A stretch of 64,000 nt of DNA from Hemicordylus capensis (Eukaryota; Chordata; Lepidosauria; Squamata; Cordylidae), in the NCBI RefSeq assembly GCF_027244095.1, contig NC_069657.1, positions 2,304,001 to 2,368,000 of the forward strand, written 5' to 3'. Every line of letters starts with the position of its first letter. The stretch's first letter is position 1. The translations under genes were made by a program, and so were the position numbers. This document shows, piece by piece, positions 39,801 to 52,100 of the stretch. Below the pieces are notes generated by a model. It was not told the DNA's origin. It worked only from the letters and a program-made list of their open reading frames with translations, and did no database searches.

Positions 39801-42800
39801 TGGGGCACACTTCAGACCCACCTGATGTCCACACCATGATGTGGTGTTTGCACAGGGCCCACATACTCCAAGTCCAGCCTATAGGCCCTCTGCAAACGTC
39901 ATGTCCAATGTGTGGAGGCAATCTCACTCCCTTGACGCCTGGACTCTCCTCCTCACACAGAGATGTTTGCTTGAACCTGGTCTTTAAGGTCCCAGTCCTA
40001 ACTACAGTATAGCACAAAGCCATTTCCACTGAAGTCAATATGACTTCTTTCCCCCCAAATAAGTGTTAAGGTGAAAGTGCGAGGGCAGCAGAAAAACTAA
40101 GCCTTGAATAATGAAGGGCAGCAGAATAACGAAGGATCTCTACTGTGTAGAGTTAGGAAAATGATCATCTGAGTATTCAGATAAATCTCAATTGTGTTTG
40201 GGAAAGATTCAAACTTCATCCAAATGTTCCTTAAAACATTAGTTTCTTCACAATAACTTTACTGATGCTTGGAATTATTCTCAAAAAACCTAGAAGTATA
40301 CAATAGAATAAATTTAAAAATACAAGCTTGAGCACTGCAACTCATTTTTAAAAAGAAAGTGTGTTGGATTCTGTGAACCTTGAGCATAGTTCTGCTCACA
40401 TAACTGGGCTTTCCTGCCTGCTGCAGTATTCTGCACCCATCCCCAAACCTGCTCCTGACAGTCAGGCATGGCATTTGATGTGGCTGGATGGGAGCTGCTA
40501 CCACTTGGATGAGAAGTCACTGGCAACTGAGGACTTCCCTTGCACAAGTGGAAGTGCCTTTCCACTCACACAGGGGACTGCTGGATCCAAGCCTCAGTTC
40601 GGAAGTTGAACATTACATAAAACTGACTCATACTTTCCTCAATTTCAGCAAGTGTTGACAAGAGTATTATACCTAGGTCTGCTCTTTGGTAAGTAGGCAA
40701 GTTGTTGCCATTGGCTTGTTTCAACAGCATAAATCCAACCATCACCTGAAAATAAAAAAGATGCATGAATTTAGGCTACCATATTTATCCCAATTATTTT
40801 TATTTATTTGTTTGTTTGTTTGTTTGTTTAAAGTATTTATACCCGCCCGCCCCCCGTGCACTATTGCTCAGGGTGGCTTACAACAATAAGATAGACACAG
40901 ATACAATAGAAGTAATAAAATTAACTATTATTTTTTTTAAAAAAGATTAAAAACCACAATTGAAGGCAACTCAAAGTTTAACACAACCCTCTTAAAAATA
41001 CAGGTTAAATATACCTGTATTTATACCTGTTTTTATCAAAAAGAGAAGATGACTCTGAATTTAAGACAAACCCCTGATTTCTAACATCAAAGAACTTGGA
41101 AAAAACCTAGTCTTGGATTCAGGTTTTTAAAAATAGGATATTTATTTTGGAGAAAAGAAAAACTCCTCCTCTCTGGTAATAAAGGGCCATCTAAAATATA
41201 ATACTCTATGTTGAACATGGATTAAGTTATACCTAATATGACAAAATGGGTCAACCTTGGCTGAGACCCAAAGAGTTCTTTAGTCTCATGCAAGGGGCTT
41301 GTCCTAAACCAGTAGTGGGGTTTCGGGGGGGCAGGTTTAAACCCTGCCATCGCATCATCACCACCTGATTTTGAAACTTTCCTCGGTTTCAAGAGCAAGT
41401 CCAGAGTCTGGGCCTTTTGTTTCACAAGCACTCTGCTTATCCAGGGATGCTGACTGACATCCTGACTATGGAAGGAAGGTGCGCTAGGCACAAAGCTGTT
41501 GCACTGCGTTTGTGCAAAGTCTAGATCTTGCATTCCAGACTAGTGTTGTGCTATCACAAGCACGCTTGCACTTAACAGAATAGTGTACTACTGTGGCAAA
41601 TTTCATTTATTTTAAAATGAACTTCTGCGCAGATCCTTGGTTTAGTGCAACTACAGGATCTTCTTGCGCTAGCACAGCTTTGCTCATTACACAAGCGCTG
41701 TGTTAGTCAAGATGTCAGTCATTATTATTGATTTCATGTACTTATTCATGAGAGAGTAAATATACAAAATCTTAAGAAGCCAATAAATTAAAAACAACAA
41801 AAGAAAATTGTTGTATTCTATCCAGGATATTTTATGTTTTGTTGTTTAGAAGTTTGTCCCAGTGGAGATCCTGTAGAGAGAGTGTGTGTGGAGTGTGAGT
41901 TAGAAAGGAAAAGGGAGGGGAGGCAAAAGAGAAGGAGAAAATGGAGTTGTTTCTGAATAAACTCTTAGTTAAATGTGAGATTACTTTGTGTTTGTGAGAG
42001 AAGCAGCTACAAAACAATAACCAAGTATGGGCTCCTTTTCTTCATCTTACTACCTTTTCCCTTTGGCCTGCTGAAAAACCCCACCTGTGCAGGGCAGCAG
42101 GCTAGAGTTACGGGAAGTTGCCTCCCTCCTCCTACAGAGGAAGAGAAGAAACTAGTCTTGGGAATCAGGGGGAATGATTTATTTATACCACAATCCAGCC
42201 CTCTTCAAAACGTCAGTCTATTGGCTGGAGAGGAAACGTATCCAGAAGAGCTATGCTATTAGAAGGAAAAAACCATCTTATACATTTTAGATGCAAGTCA
42301 GAATTTATAATATGGAATATTCCCTATTGCAATAACACTCAGGCCCTCTGTGGTTTCCATAAACAAATATTTGGTTGTAATTGTGCACACAGTTAAACTA
42401 GTCTAATTCTACTGGTCAAAAGGGTTTACACAGCCATGGCAATGGTAAACCCCTCCTGTATTCTACCAAAGAAAACCACATGGCTCTGTGGTCGCCAGGA
42501 GTCGACACCAACTCAATGGCACAATTTTACTTTAAGAGCTCGTTTAAGCAAGCTCCAATGACTTAAATGGGTTTACTCACAATAATTATGCCCAAAACTG
42601 CAACCTGATCCTGTGGACGGAATATTAAATATTCTTTAAACAGATTTTTTTTAAAAACTGAAATGACTTTTCTTTAAAATGTCAAATCTCAGTTTGTGGA
42701 CTACAGTGATAAATGTTTAGCGTTATCCTTTGTAAAATAAATATGTCTGATATTTATTTTAGCTTCAGTTTCCAGTGGTTATTTGTATTCAGAAAAAAGT

Positions 42801-45800
42801 GCTACATAATTCACCTTTGCAGCAAAATTATGTGCTAGATTTGGATAAAGAGTGGAAGGAAGAGTAATCTTTAATTTTGCTTTTCATCAAATCTGATACA
42901 GGGTAGCGGGGCAGGTCCTTCAGGAATCCTGAATCCAAGAAGTTTTCCTTTGTAGTCAATTCCATCAGCTAACAGGAATATCTATTTTAATCTACTAGTT
43001 CATTAATCTCGCCAATCAAGTGCCCTTCTCTACAGAACATATTCAAAAGTTTTAAGGGGGAAAAGTTACTCACTTAGGGGTACATTGTCTGAACTCAGCC
43101 CACCAAACAAGAATAGTTTACCATCGGCCAGAGGAGTCAAAGTGTGCCATGATCTGTCTCCTGGTATTTCTCCATTTGTACGAATTCTAAGTAGAAAGCA
43201 AGCAAACACCAATTCTAGCAAGCAAGCAAAATATTATTAGACTGGAAGTTTAACATGTCATAAGGATGGCAACCATTTTCTTTCAGAGGCCTTGTTTATT
43301 CAGCAATTCTCAGCGCATGAGATGGCTGAGGTGCAGACTGGATTACAACTTAGATCAGCCAGAAGGCAAATGTCAGGTTGCATCCACCTGTTTCTAACCT
43401 GCCATTCAAGATGGCCACATGCCCTGTCCTTAAAACTCACTGAGGCTATTCACACGATGGGAGAAAATCGAGCCCGGTGGTTCTTAAGCGGGTCACCTGC
43501 TTAAGTAGCTCAGTGCTTAAACTGGGTTTGCAGAGCAGAGAGCTCTGCAAACCTGGTTTTGGCCAATGTGAGAAGCCACGGCACAGCTCCGCAATAGGGC
43601 TCCTCACAAGGAGATCCCCGGAGGGGAGGCGAAAAGCCACCTCCCCGCTCGGGGGTCTCTTCCAGCATGCCCTGCACACTCGCACAGGGTATGCTGGAAC
43701 TTCTGGGGGCCAAGTGGCCCCTGATTTTCCCAGCCCCCAACGGCTCCGTAATGGAGCCGGCAGTCGTTTCAGCCACCCGGGGTTGGTTGGGTGATTGCAT
43801 GTTAATCACTCGGGCGAGAGCGGGCTAAGCCTGCTCTCGCCCCCAACCCACTAATGGCGATCATGAGAATCGCCTCACTGTCACTGTTGTGGGGCTAACA
43901 GAGCAATCCTCCATTTCCCACAAGATGTGTGTTTCTCTGTGGAGCATTCCAGAAGCTATACCTCGGGGAACACACCAAGATCTGCCTGATTTACTGTACC
44001 TGGGCACTGTCCTCTTTCCCCAAAACTAGCTTAATCTATAGCAGCAAATGGGATCATGGCTTATAACACAAGCCGTTCCCATGACTGATAAGAAGCAGCA
44101 GCAGCAGCAGACCCTGCAGACTCAGAGCTGTGTGCACACCCCAGAGCCTCTCTGCAGGTACACCTATATGACAATAAATTCACCATGGCACAATTCCTAG
44201 AACAGTTTTTAAAACAATTTTTTAGAAGTTAAAAAAAAATTTAATCAATCCAAACTAAAATCATTATTTCCCTCAGGATCAGAGGGGGTATGCCCCTGAA
44301 AACCAGGGAAACCCAACAGGAGGAGGTATTGCCCTCTTCCCCCCACAAGTGGACAAGCAGGATGCTGGACAAGATGGGCCTTTGGCCTGATCCAGCAGGG
44401 CTTTTCCTTATGTTCTTAAACCTTTCTAAGGAAGACAAATAATAGAGCCTTCCACTAAAGAGCTTCCTTTTAACTGTATATTATAAAGACATATAAGATA
44501 TTAATAAATACAGAACCTTAATAATTATTTACAGTAGCCATTCAATAAAACTAGAACAAAAATGAAAGCAGCTTATAAGTGTAGCCGACCTATCGGCCAA
44601 AGGTGATAAAAAGTGCTCCTGGCCACTGCCTCAACCTAAAAAAACCAGAGAGAGTTTTGGAGCCAGGAGCACTCCCAAACTGCGTACCTGACCTTGGTTG
44701 ATTAAAACAAACGAAGTTGTTCTAGTAAGAACTAACCTGCCAACGCTTCTTTTACTAACCCCACAACTGGACTAAATTTAGTCTGAATTGGTTAGGCAAT
44801 TCACAAGTTAGCCCACTTGCACCTCAAACGTTCATGTGTCCACCATCTTGAATTGGGGTAGATGACATCATCACAAACTATGCTTTTGAGGTGGCCCTAC
44901 AACTGTACCAGATTTGGTCCAAATCAGTTCCCACTTGCACCTCAAATGTTCACTTGTCCACCATCTTTAATCAGGATGGATGACATTATTACAAACTATG
45001 CCCTTGAGCTGTCCCTATGTGTCCCTACACATGTAGCAAATTTGGTTCAAATCAGGCAGTTCACAAGTTAGCCAAATTGAGCCTCAAATGCTCACGCGTC
45101 TGCTAACTTTGATGGGGGTGGATGACATCATCAGAAACTATGCTGCTGAGGTATCCCTATGTGTCACTCACTACAACTGTCCCAAATCTAGTTCATATTG
45201 GTTAGACCGTAAACAAGTTAGCCCACTTGCGCCTCAAATGTTTACGTGTCCACCATCTTGAATCAGGGTGGATGACATCATCACAAACTATGCCGTGGAG
45301 GTGTCCCTACGTATCCCTCACTATAACTGTTCCAAATTTGTTTCAAATTGGTTAGACAGTCCACACATTAGCTCACTTGCACCTCAAATCTTCACACATC
45401 CACGATCTTGAATTGGGGGGATGACATCAATCACAAACTATGTCATTGAGGTGTACCTACAACTGTACCTGATTTGGTTCAAATTGGTCCAGACATTGGG
45501 AAGTTGATAAGGACACACACACACACGGAATGGCGGGAGAGCTCATAAGCCTACTGGAAAGTAGGCTAAAAAAAAAAACCCAAACTCCTCACCTTTTTGC
45601 CCCCAATGAGAGCCCTCATTGCTAGGTAGCAATGGCATCTTGATGGTAGTTCAAAGGGACATTGGTCGTTCAAAAAATGGTAGTTCAAAAGAGAGATTCT
45701 ATGAACTCTTAAAGAAAGTTACTTCTAAGCTATATTGTTGCTTAATACCTAAAAAGCACCATCCAACTACATCCCTATTCTTCTATATATACATACCCGA

Positions 45801-48800
45801 GTGTATTCTTAGCGATAATCCAACTGAACAGAGAAAGAAAAGCCTCTGTGGACATTTTCAGGACTGAAATACAACTACACTAAACTAGAACTGTTATAGA
45901 CTACAGAAAGTGATTTGAGGAAAAACTTACTTTCCTGACCAAGTCCAGGTATCCAAGTTCAGAAAATGTAAATCATTCATCCTTGTTTGCTATTTTTCAA
46001 AAGAGATGTAACAGGTAAATATCACAGTACAAATTTCCAGAAAGGTTTTTCAAAAAAGCAGAGTACTACTACCTTCAGCACAACAGTCTAAGACTTCCCC
46101 AGATCAGAAAGCTTCTTCCATTGCTTCAAGTGAGACTGTGCTCATTATAGATTAAAAGAAAGAGGGGAGAGGGCAATTTCATATAGAGCTGCCTATTTTG
46201 GCGATCATCTGCTGACGGGTTATCCCAATATATACTATGCATACATATCTTGCAACCTAGTATGAAACAAGCAAGATTTAACGAAGTTCCTTCCCTTAAT
46301 GATCATGGATTAAATGTTTCAGAACTATTGGTTTATATGCTTAACACAGAAAAGTACTGTAAGCCAGGGCATAATTTTAGCCCCAGGTGTTCAGGAAAAA
46401 GGCTTGACTTGTACGTAAGCATCCACCTTAGGTCTCCTGGGTCAGGAAGTGAAAACTCAGAGCCATGATTGGCTTTTCAGCCAGGTCAGCTGTTTGATGA
46501 AGTGAAAACTCAGCTGCACTTCAGGACTGGTTTTAATACTGGCAGACGGGCAGCAAGAGAAGATTCAACCGCAGCCAGTGGGTGGAAAGGCTAACTTGCT
46601 GACGGTGTCATGAGGGGATCACAGTGTTCACATAATCCGCCTTCATTTGTATCAAGTTGAGCTTACTCGGGTTACCACAACAGAACATTTGAAAATAGGA
46701 GAGGACAGTATTTGAAAATGTCCTGAGCCATTATTCAAGACACAATTTATTTCATTAATTCATATGAAAATGGCTAGCTGGCTAAGTGAGAGGACAGCCA
46801 ATGAAAATATCAGGGAAGTACCTGTGGTCTTGTTAGAATATAAAAGCCAAAGGTTGCTAAGAATATGGGGGTTTGGGTTCCTTCTCCTTTGCTTTACCCC
46901 ATTCGTTATGGGGTGATTCCTTCCCTGGTTTTGTTTCACCATTTCCCCCTTTTAAGGGGGAACTTTCAACTTTATTTTCCTTTGACAGCTTTTGTATTTT
47001 CCTCCGATTATTACAATTCACTTTCCCTTTAATAATTTGATTTTTACTGTTATCCCTACATTGCTCTAGGTTCCTTGTGTTGAGGATTCCTTTTGGGATT
47101 CCTTGCTCCTAGTTCTTACCTATTCTCTTATATTTAAAGGCTTTGGAGAAGAGATTTTTCCTCTTTTTAAAAACTGTATGCTTCGTTTTTAGACATAAAT
47201 TTTGTTTTTACTTCTTTCTCTCTTTTTGTAAGGCCCCAAACCCACAAGCTGCTTTCCTGGGGGATTAATAGAGTACTTCAGAGGTCACTGCATATGAAGA
47301 CTGGTGGTAGATATAAAATTTTAAATGTATTTTAATTTACTAGTTAAGTTGTTAAAAGGGTTACTTGATATGAGCTAAGGATGGTTAGATGGCTGTTAGC
47401 ATTTCTTTGTACTGTAAATAGCTCTTTTGTGTACTCTAATCCATTTTGCCTTATCTTAATGCAACAAGTCTGAATGCCTTTAGAGTGCGTTTCTTTTCAT
47501 TATTAACTTTTGATGCCAGGAAGGCATCATAGAGCTGTCAAGCAATAAAGGCAGGAAGAAAAAGGAGGAGATAAATTAACAGCTTAGTTGTATGAGAAGC
47601 TTGTCATCTGCCCTTAAGAAGATAGGCCAGCATGACAGCAGGGACCCGCCAGGGCTGCTTTGCAACTTCAAAGGCAGCCTCATGGGTGTTGCAATGGGTG
47701 TTGCTGCAGAATGATTGCAAAGCGCCAGCAGACCCAGAGGGATTCCCAGTGGAGCATCCCTCTAGCACATTCTCACCGGCCATTACCCCTAAGCAGAGGC
47801 CCAAGTGACCCATGATAATGGAGGAATCACCCGTGTGTGTGGGCTGCACTCACATTGTGAGGAATCATGCCCTCACTTATAACTGTTACATAAATTATTA
47901 TAGCAACTTCAGTAAACAGTTAAGGATGCCTACGTTTTCAGAGACACACAAATATCCACTTACCAAATTTGTTATACATGATACACATTTTAGCATATTT
48001 ACCCAAATCGAAGACAACTCTGAATTTAAAATGACCCCCTTTAAAAGTAGAGGTTAAATGCAAGTGATATGTGCATTTATTCAAAAGGTACAGGACTCTA
48101 AATTTAAGACAACCTGCCGATTTATAATTTCAAACAACTTGGAAAAACCCTTATCTTGGATTCAGCTAAACACAGTATTCTTTTCTGTTATTTTCAAGTC
48201 ACTGGCAAAGCAGTTTTTCAGGACGTTTGTAGTCCCTACTAAAATAAAAATCCACTAGTCCCAAAGTGAAACCAACACAATCGTGATCAGAGTTATGCAT
48301 ATTTTGGTACAACACTTTCACAGATGTAGGAGAAGCTCAGTGTGTTTCTTTGATGGACAAACAAGGATTCATTGTAGATTATCATCCACAGAGTAGGCCT
48401 GAGAAAAATTCACTTCTGTAATAGCTTTCTTATATCTCTGCTATTCCATTATTATAAAAACAGGCACCAGCTCCATGGTGTCAGGATGTGGTGCTCGGGT
48501 CATCCCTGGTGATGAGGCGCAATCTCCCCTTTCTGTTTTTTTGCAGTTTTAGAACTTTGCTATTTTGGTAAAGGGCAAAAAGAGGACTTACCCACTTTAC
48601 AAGCACCTCAAGCACTTTCCTCAAGCACTTTTTAAAAAGAAAGCAAGCAACAGTGCAAAACTACCTTTTCCTTTCCTGAAGTGCTTCACTAGCTCAAGAG
48701 CTTTTTCTTATTTGTTTTTTCTTATTTGTTTTTTCTTTTTCTTTTCAAGGATGTACACTCCCCCTCTCCAGCATGATAGCTCACATCTCCCCCCTACATT

Positions 48801-49142
48801 TTTTTTAAAAAAGAGTGAATATTAAATGAATACTCACCAAAACCCGCCCTCCAAAGATGTAGCCTTTATTTTCTAGGACTGCACATGAATGAGCTGCTCG
48901 GGGCTGAGGTGGAACACCATGCTGAAAGCAAACACAGAAAGAATTCTGGATATTCATATCAATTCAAGACAATAAGAAACGAGAGGTAAGGTTATGACTT
49001 CAAGACATCTAGACCAGCGGTTCCCAACCTTTTCCTTTAGGTGGACCACTGCATTGTCATTGAAAGCTTTTGCGGACCACCACATAAGCAAGCCATTTTA
49101 GACATTTTTAACATAGCCTATGGCTGATGGGAGTCAAACTTA

Positions 49143-49181
<39 letters not shown>

Positions 49182-52100
49182 TATTAAAAATGCAGCTATT
49201 TCTGATTTATTATGTTCACTCACAAACGTAGCAAATTACACTGTGAATAATAATGTAACATCAAATATAATACATGAGGTACATGAGATTAAATTATTAT
49301 ATTATATATTTTCCCCACCCCACAAACCACTTGTAGTACCCTTGTGGACCACCAGTGCTTGGGAACCACTGATCTAGATTACGATAATGAAACCATGAAA
49401 ATATGTGCCAGGAATGAATTCAGATTTGAAATAATACTTACTTTAATTATAGGTTGATGCCAAGTTTGTGTCTTTGTATCAAAAACATGAACGTCATTGT
49501 GCCATCCCCAGAATATCTGTCCTTCCTAAAATAAAAGAAATGCGAATGACAGATAAAAGAATAATAAAAGGAAAGGGAAAAAAACCTCAGTATTTTTATT
49601 TGAACACAATGTCCTGTTTGCTGGAAACTGTAAGAAGTCCCTTACCCAAAATGCATCATGAACATCAAAGCAGTCACTCAGCTCGTTTTGTTTCCGACAG
49701 CCATAGCCACCAAAATATACTAGCCTGAAAAGATTAGAACTGAAATTACCATTTAACTCTGCCTTTAAATCCAAGGGGACTTTTAGCCCTACTTCTACTA
49801 GAGTTCTGTGACTCCTGCAAACACCTTTGTATTTTCCTTGTGTGCCTCCCCCGCACCCCACTGACTTGTACAAAGAGCGACTGGATCAGGGCATGCAATA
49901 AAAAAGGCCTTGTTTATCTCATCAATACTCTGAAATGAATTACTGTAGTATTTGAATCATAATCTTTGTAAGGCAGTGACTGTTGCAGTTGTTGTCATCT
50001 GGCAACATTTTACCATCACCTAGAGCTAAAAATCCATCCTCTTCCTGAGCACCATTAACTTAAGGGTTGGTAATATCAGCATTATTCCCATTATAAGTGA
50101 GGGAATCAAAGCAAGGGTAATTTAAGAGAAAACATTAAGCTACACAGAATTAGGAATTGATCTGTTCACCAGCTAATGCCACCTCCCCATTAGTGAAATC
50201 ACCCATGACAATTACCTGTCTTTATACACCCAGCAGGCAAGTTTGTCACGTGGTGTAGGAGGCTGACCTTTAAAGTCTGTGATTTTTTTCCACAAATAGC
50301 TTCCATTTCTTGTTCGCAAATTAACATAATAGAGCTTAAAAGGAAATTAGAACACTTTCAACATACAGTAATATTCTGGGAAAATGAAGCACTAATTGGC
50401 AAACGTGGCAACTGGAGAGATCATACTCATTATTTTATTGTTTTAAAAGAAAAGCTTAAATCCTCCTAACTATATTCTGTAAATGTACTTCCCTCCTAAT
50501 AACCAGCAGCATTTCTGCTCTCATTAAGGAGGATGTTTCCACTGTGCTTAGAATATGACACTGCCTTTTCATTAAGGCCAAGGTGAGCTCCTGGTCCTGG
50601 AAATGCTTAGGCTTTCAGCCATTCCCTACTCCCTACAAGCAAAGCTAACTACAGTTGCAAGGCCAGGGCAAAAGAGTACAGACACCGGTTAGCTGGCTTC
50701 AGGGCAAGAACTCATGACCGATACCCCTGCAATTGCCAGCCCCGATAACTTCAGTGGAACTAAGTTCTCTTAAACCCTATTCCAGTTTGATCAGCCTGCC
50801 CTTAACTTTCCCCACAACTACAACAGTAATTCCTAAGAGCCAAACTGGTTAGAATTGTTTTGTTTCACCAAGCTTTTGAGTTAGATTAATGATTGTCTCT
50901 TTCCTCTCCTTATAAGTTTTTTTTTTTAATTTCCATGCTGCTGCTTAGTTTTTCGCTATTGTTGATACTTGTGGACTTCATTGTTGTATATTAAGTTTGC
51001 TTCTTGATTTATTTATATCCCACATTCCCCAAATCAGGTTTACAGCAAGACAAAAAGCCAAGGCAAGCACAAAAAACTAACTGGAGATAGTCAGCAAAAG
51101 CTAGCTGAAAATAGCGAGTCTCCGTGGCAGCTCGTGGATGCTGGGTTCGGGAGGGCGGGGGCACTGTCAGAAGGTGGAGTATGCCTTTCACTCCAGGAAA
51201 CCATTTCCACCGCCACCTGGAACCCCACGTGGACACTGAGCTGCTCACGCTGTGCCTGCTGCCCAGCTGGCTGATGCACTTGCCCAGCAGCCATTGGAGG
51301 GGTCAGCATGGCAAAGACTTGGACAGGATGATCAAACAAGAATACATGGGTTTAAGGGTAATCCCACTGAAGTTCATGAGACTGGTAATGGCATGGGTGT
51401 CTGTCTGTAGTAACTTCCAGACACCCATGAACTCACTACAGACACCCCCAGGCGATTACCAGTCTCATTCACACCAGTGGCGGTGGGAGCATTTACTTGG
51501 AGTTAAACATATACTCTGCCCCAGTTGTCACTGCTAAGCCTTGAAACGCCGACAGAGAGGGAGCCAGTCTTACCTCTGCAGAAGCAAGTTCTCTGGGTGC
51601 CGCCATGGAGAAAGCCCTCTCATGAAGGCAAAGGAACATGTAAGAGAGGCTCCCCAAAAAGAGCTCAGGCAGTGACAGATATATATGGAAGAATGTGGTC
51701 CTTTAGATACCTTGGCCTTACGCCATTTAGGGCTTCAAGGCAACAATCAATTGCCTTGAATTGTGACCAGAAACAAATTGGCAAACAATGCAGCTGCAAC
51801 AACAATGTAGCACAATCACCTTTTGCAGCAGCTGAAATTTTCAAATAGTCTACATAGGTCACCCCATGTAGAGCATATTACAGTAGCACAGAAATAGAAA
51901 CAGGCACAGTTGGCACACCAGCTGAAGCTGCAAAAAAGCAGTCCTGGCCATGTGAACACCTGGTCATCCAGGAGTAAGGTGGATCCAGACCAGGACTAGT
52001 CCAAACTGCATTCTTTCAACTGCATTCTTTCAGGGGAGTCCTATCATGTTTAGAACACACTGACACACTATTGCTGGATCAGGGGATCTCCTAACCAGTA

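Noticed and set aside
44755-45510. CRISPR-like array
   Set aside because: Whole units repeat rather than short repeats with unique spacers, and the context is a vertebrate intron. It is a tandem repeat.
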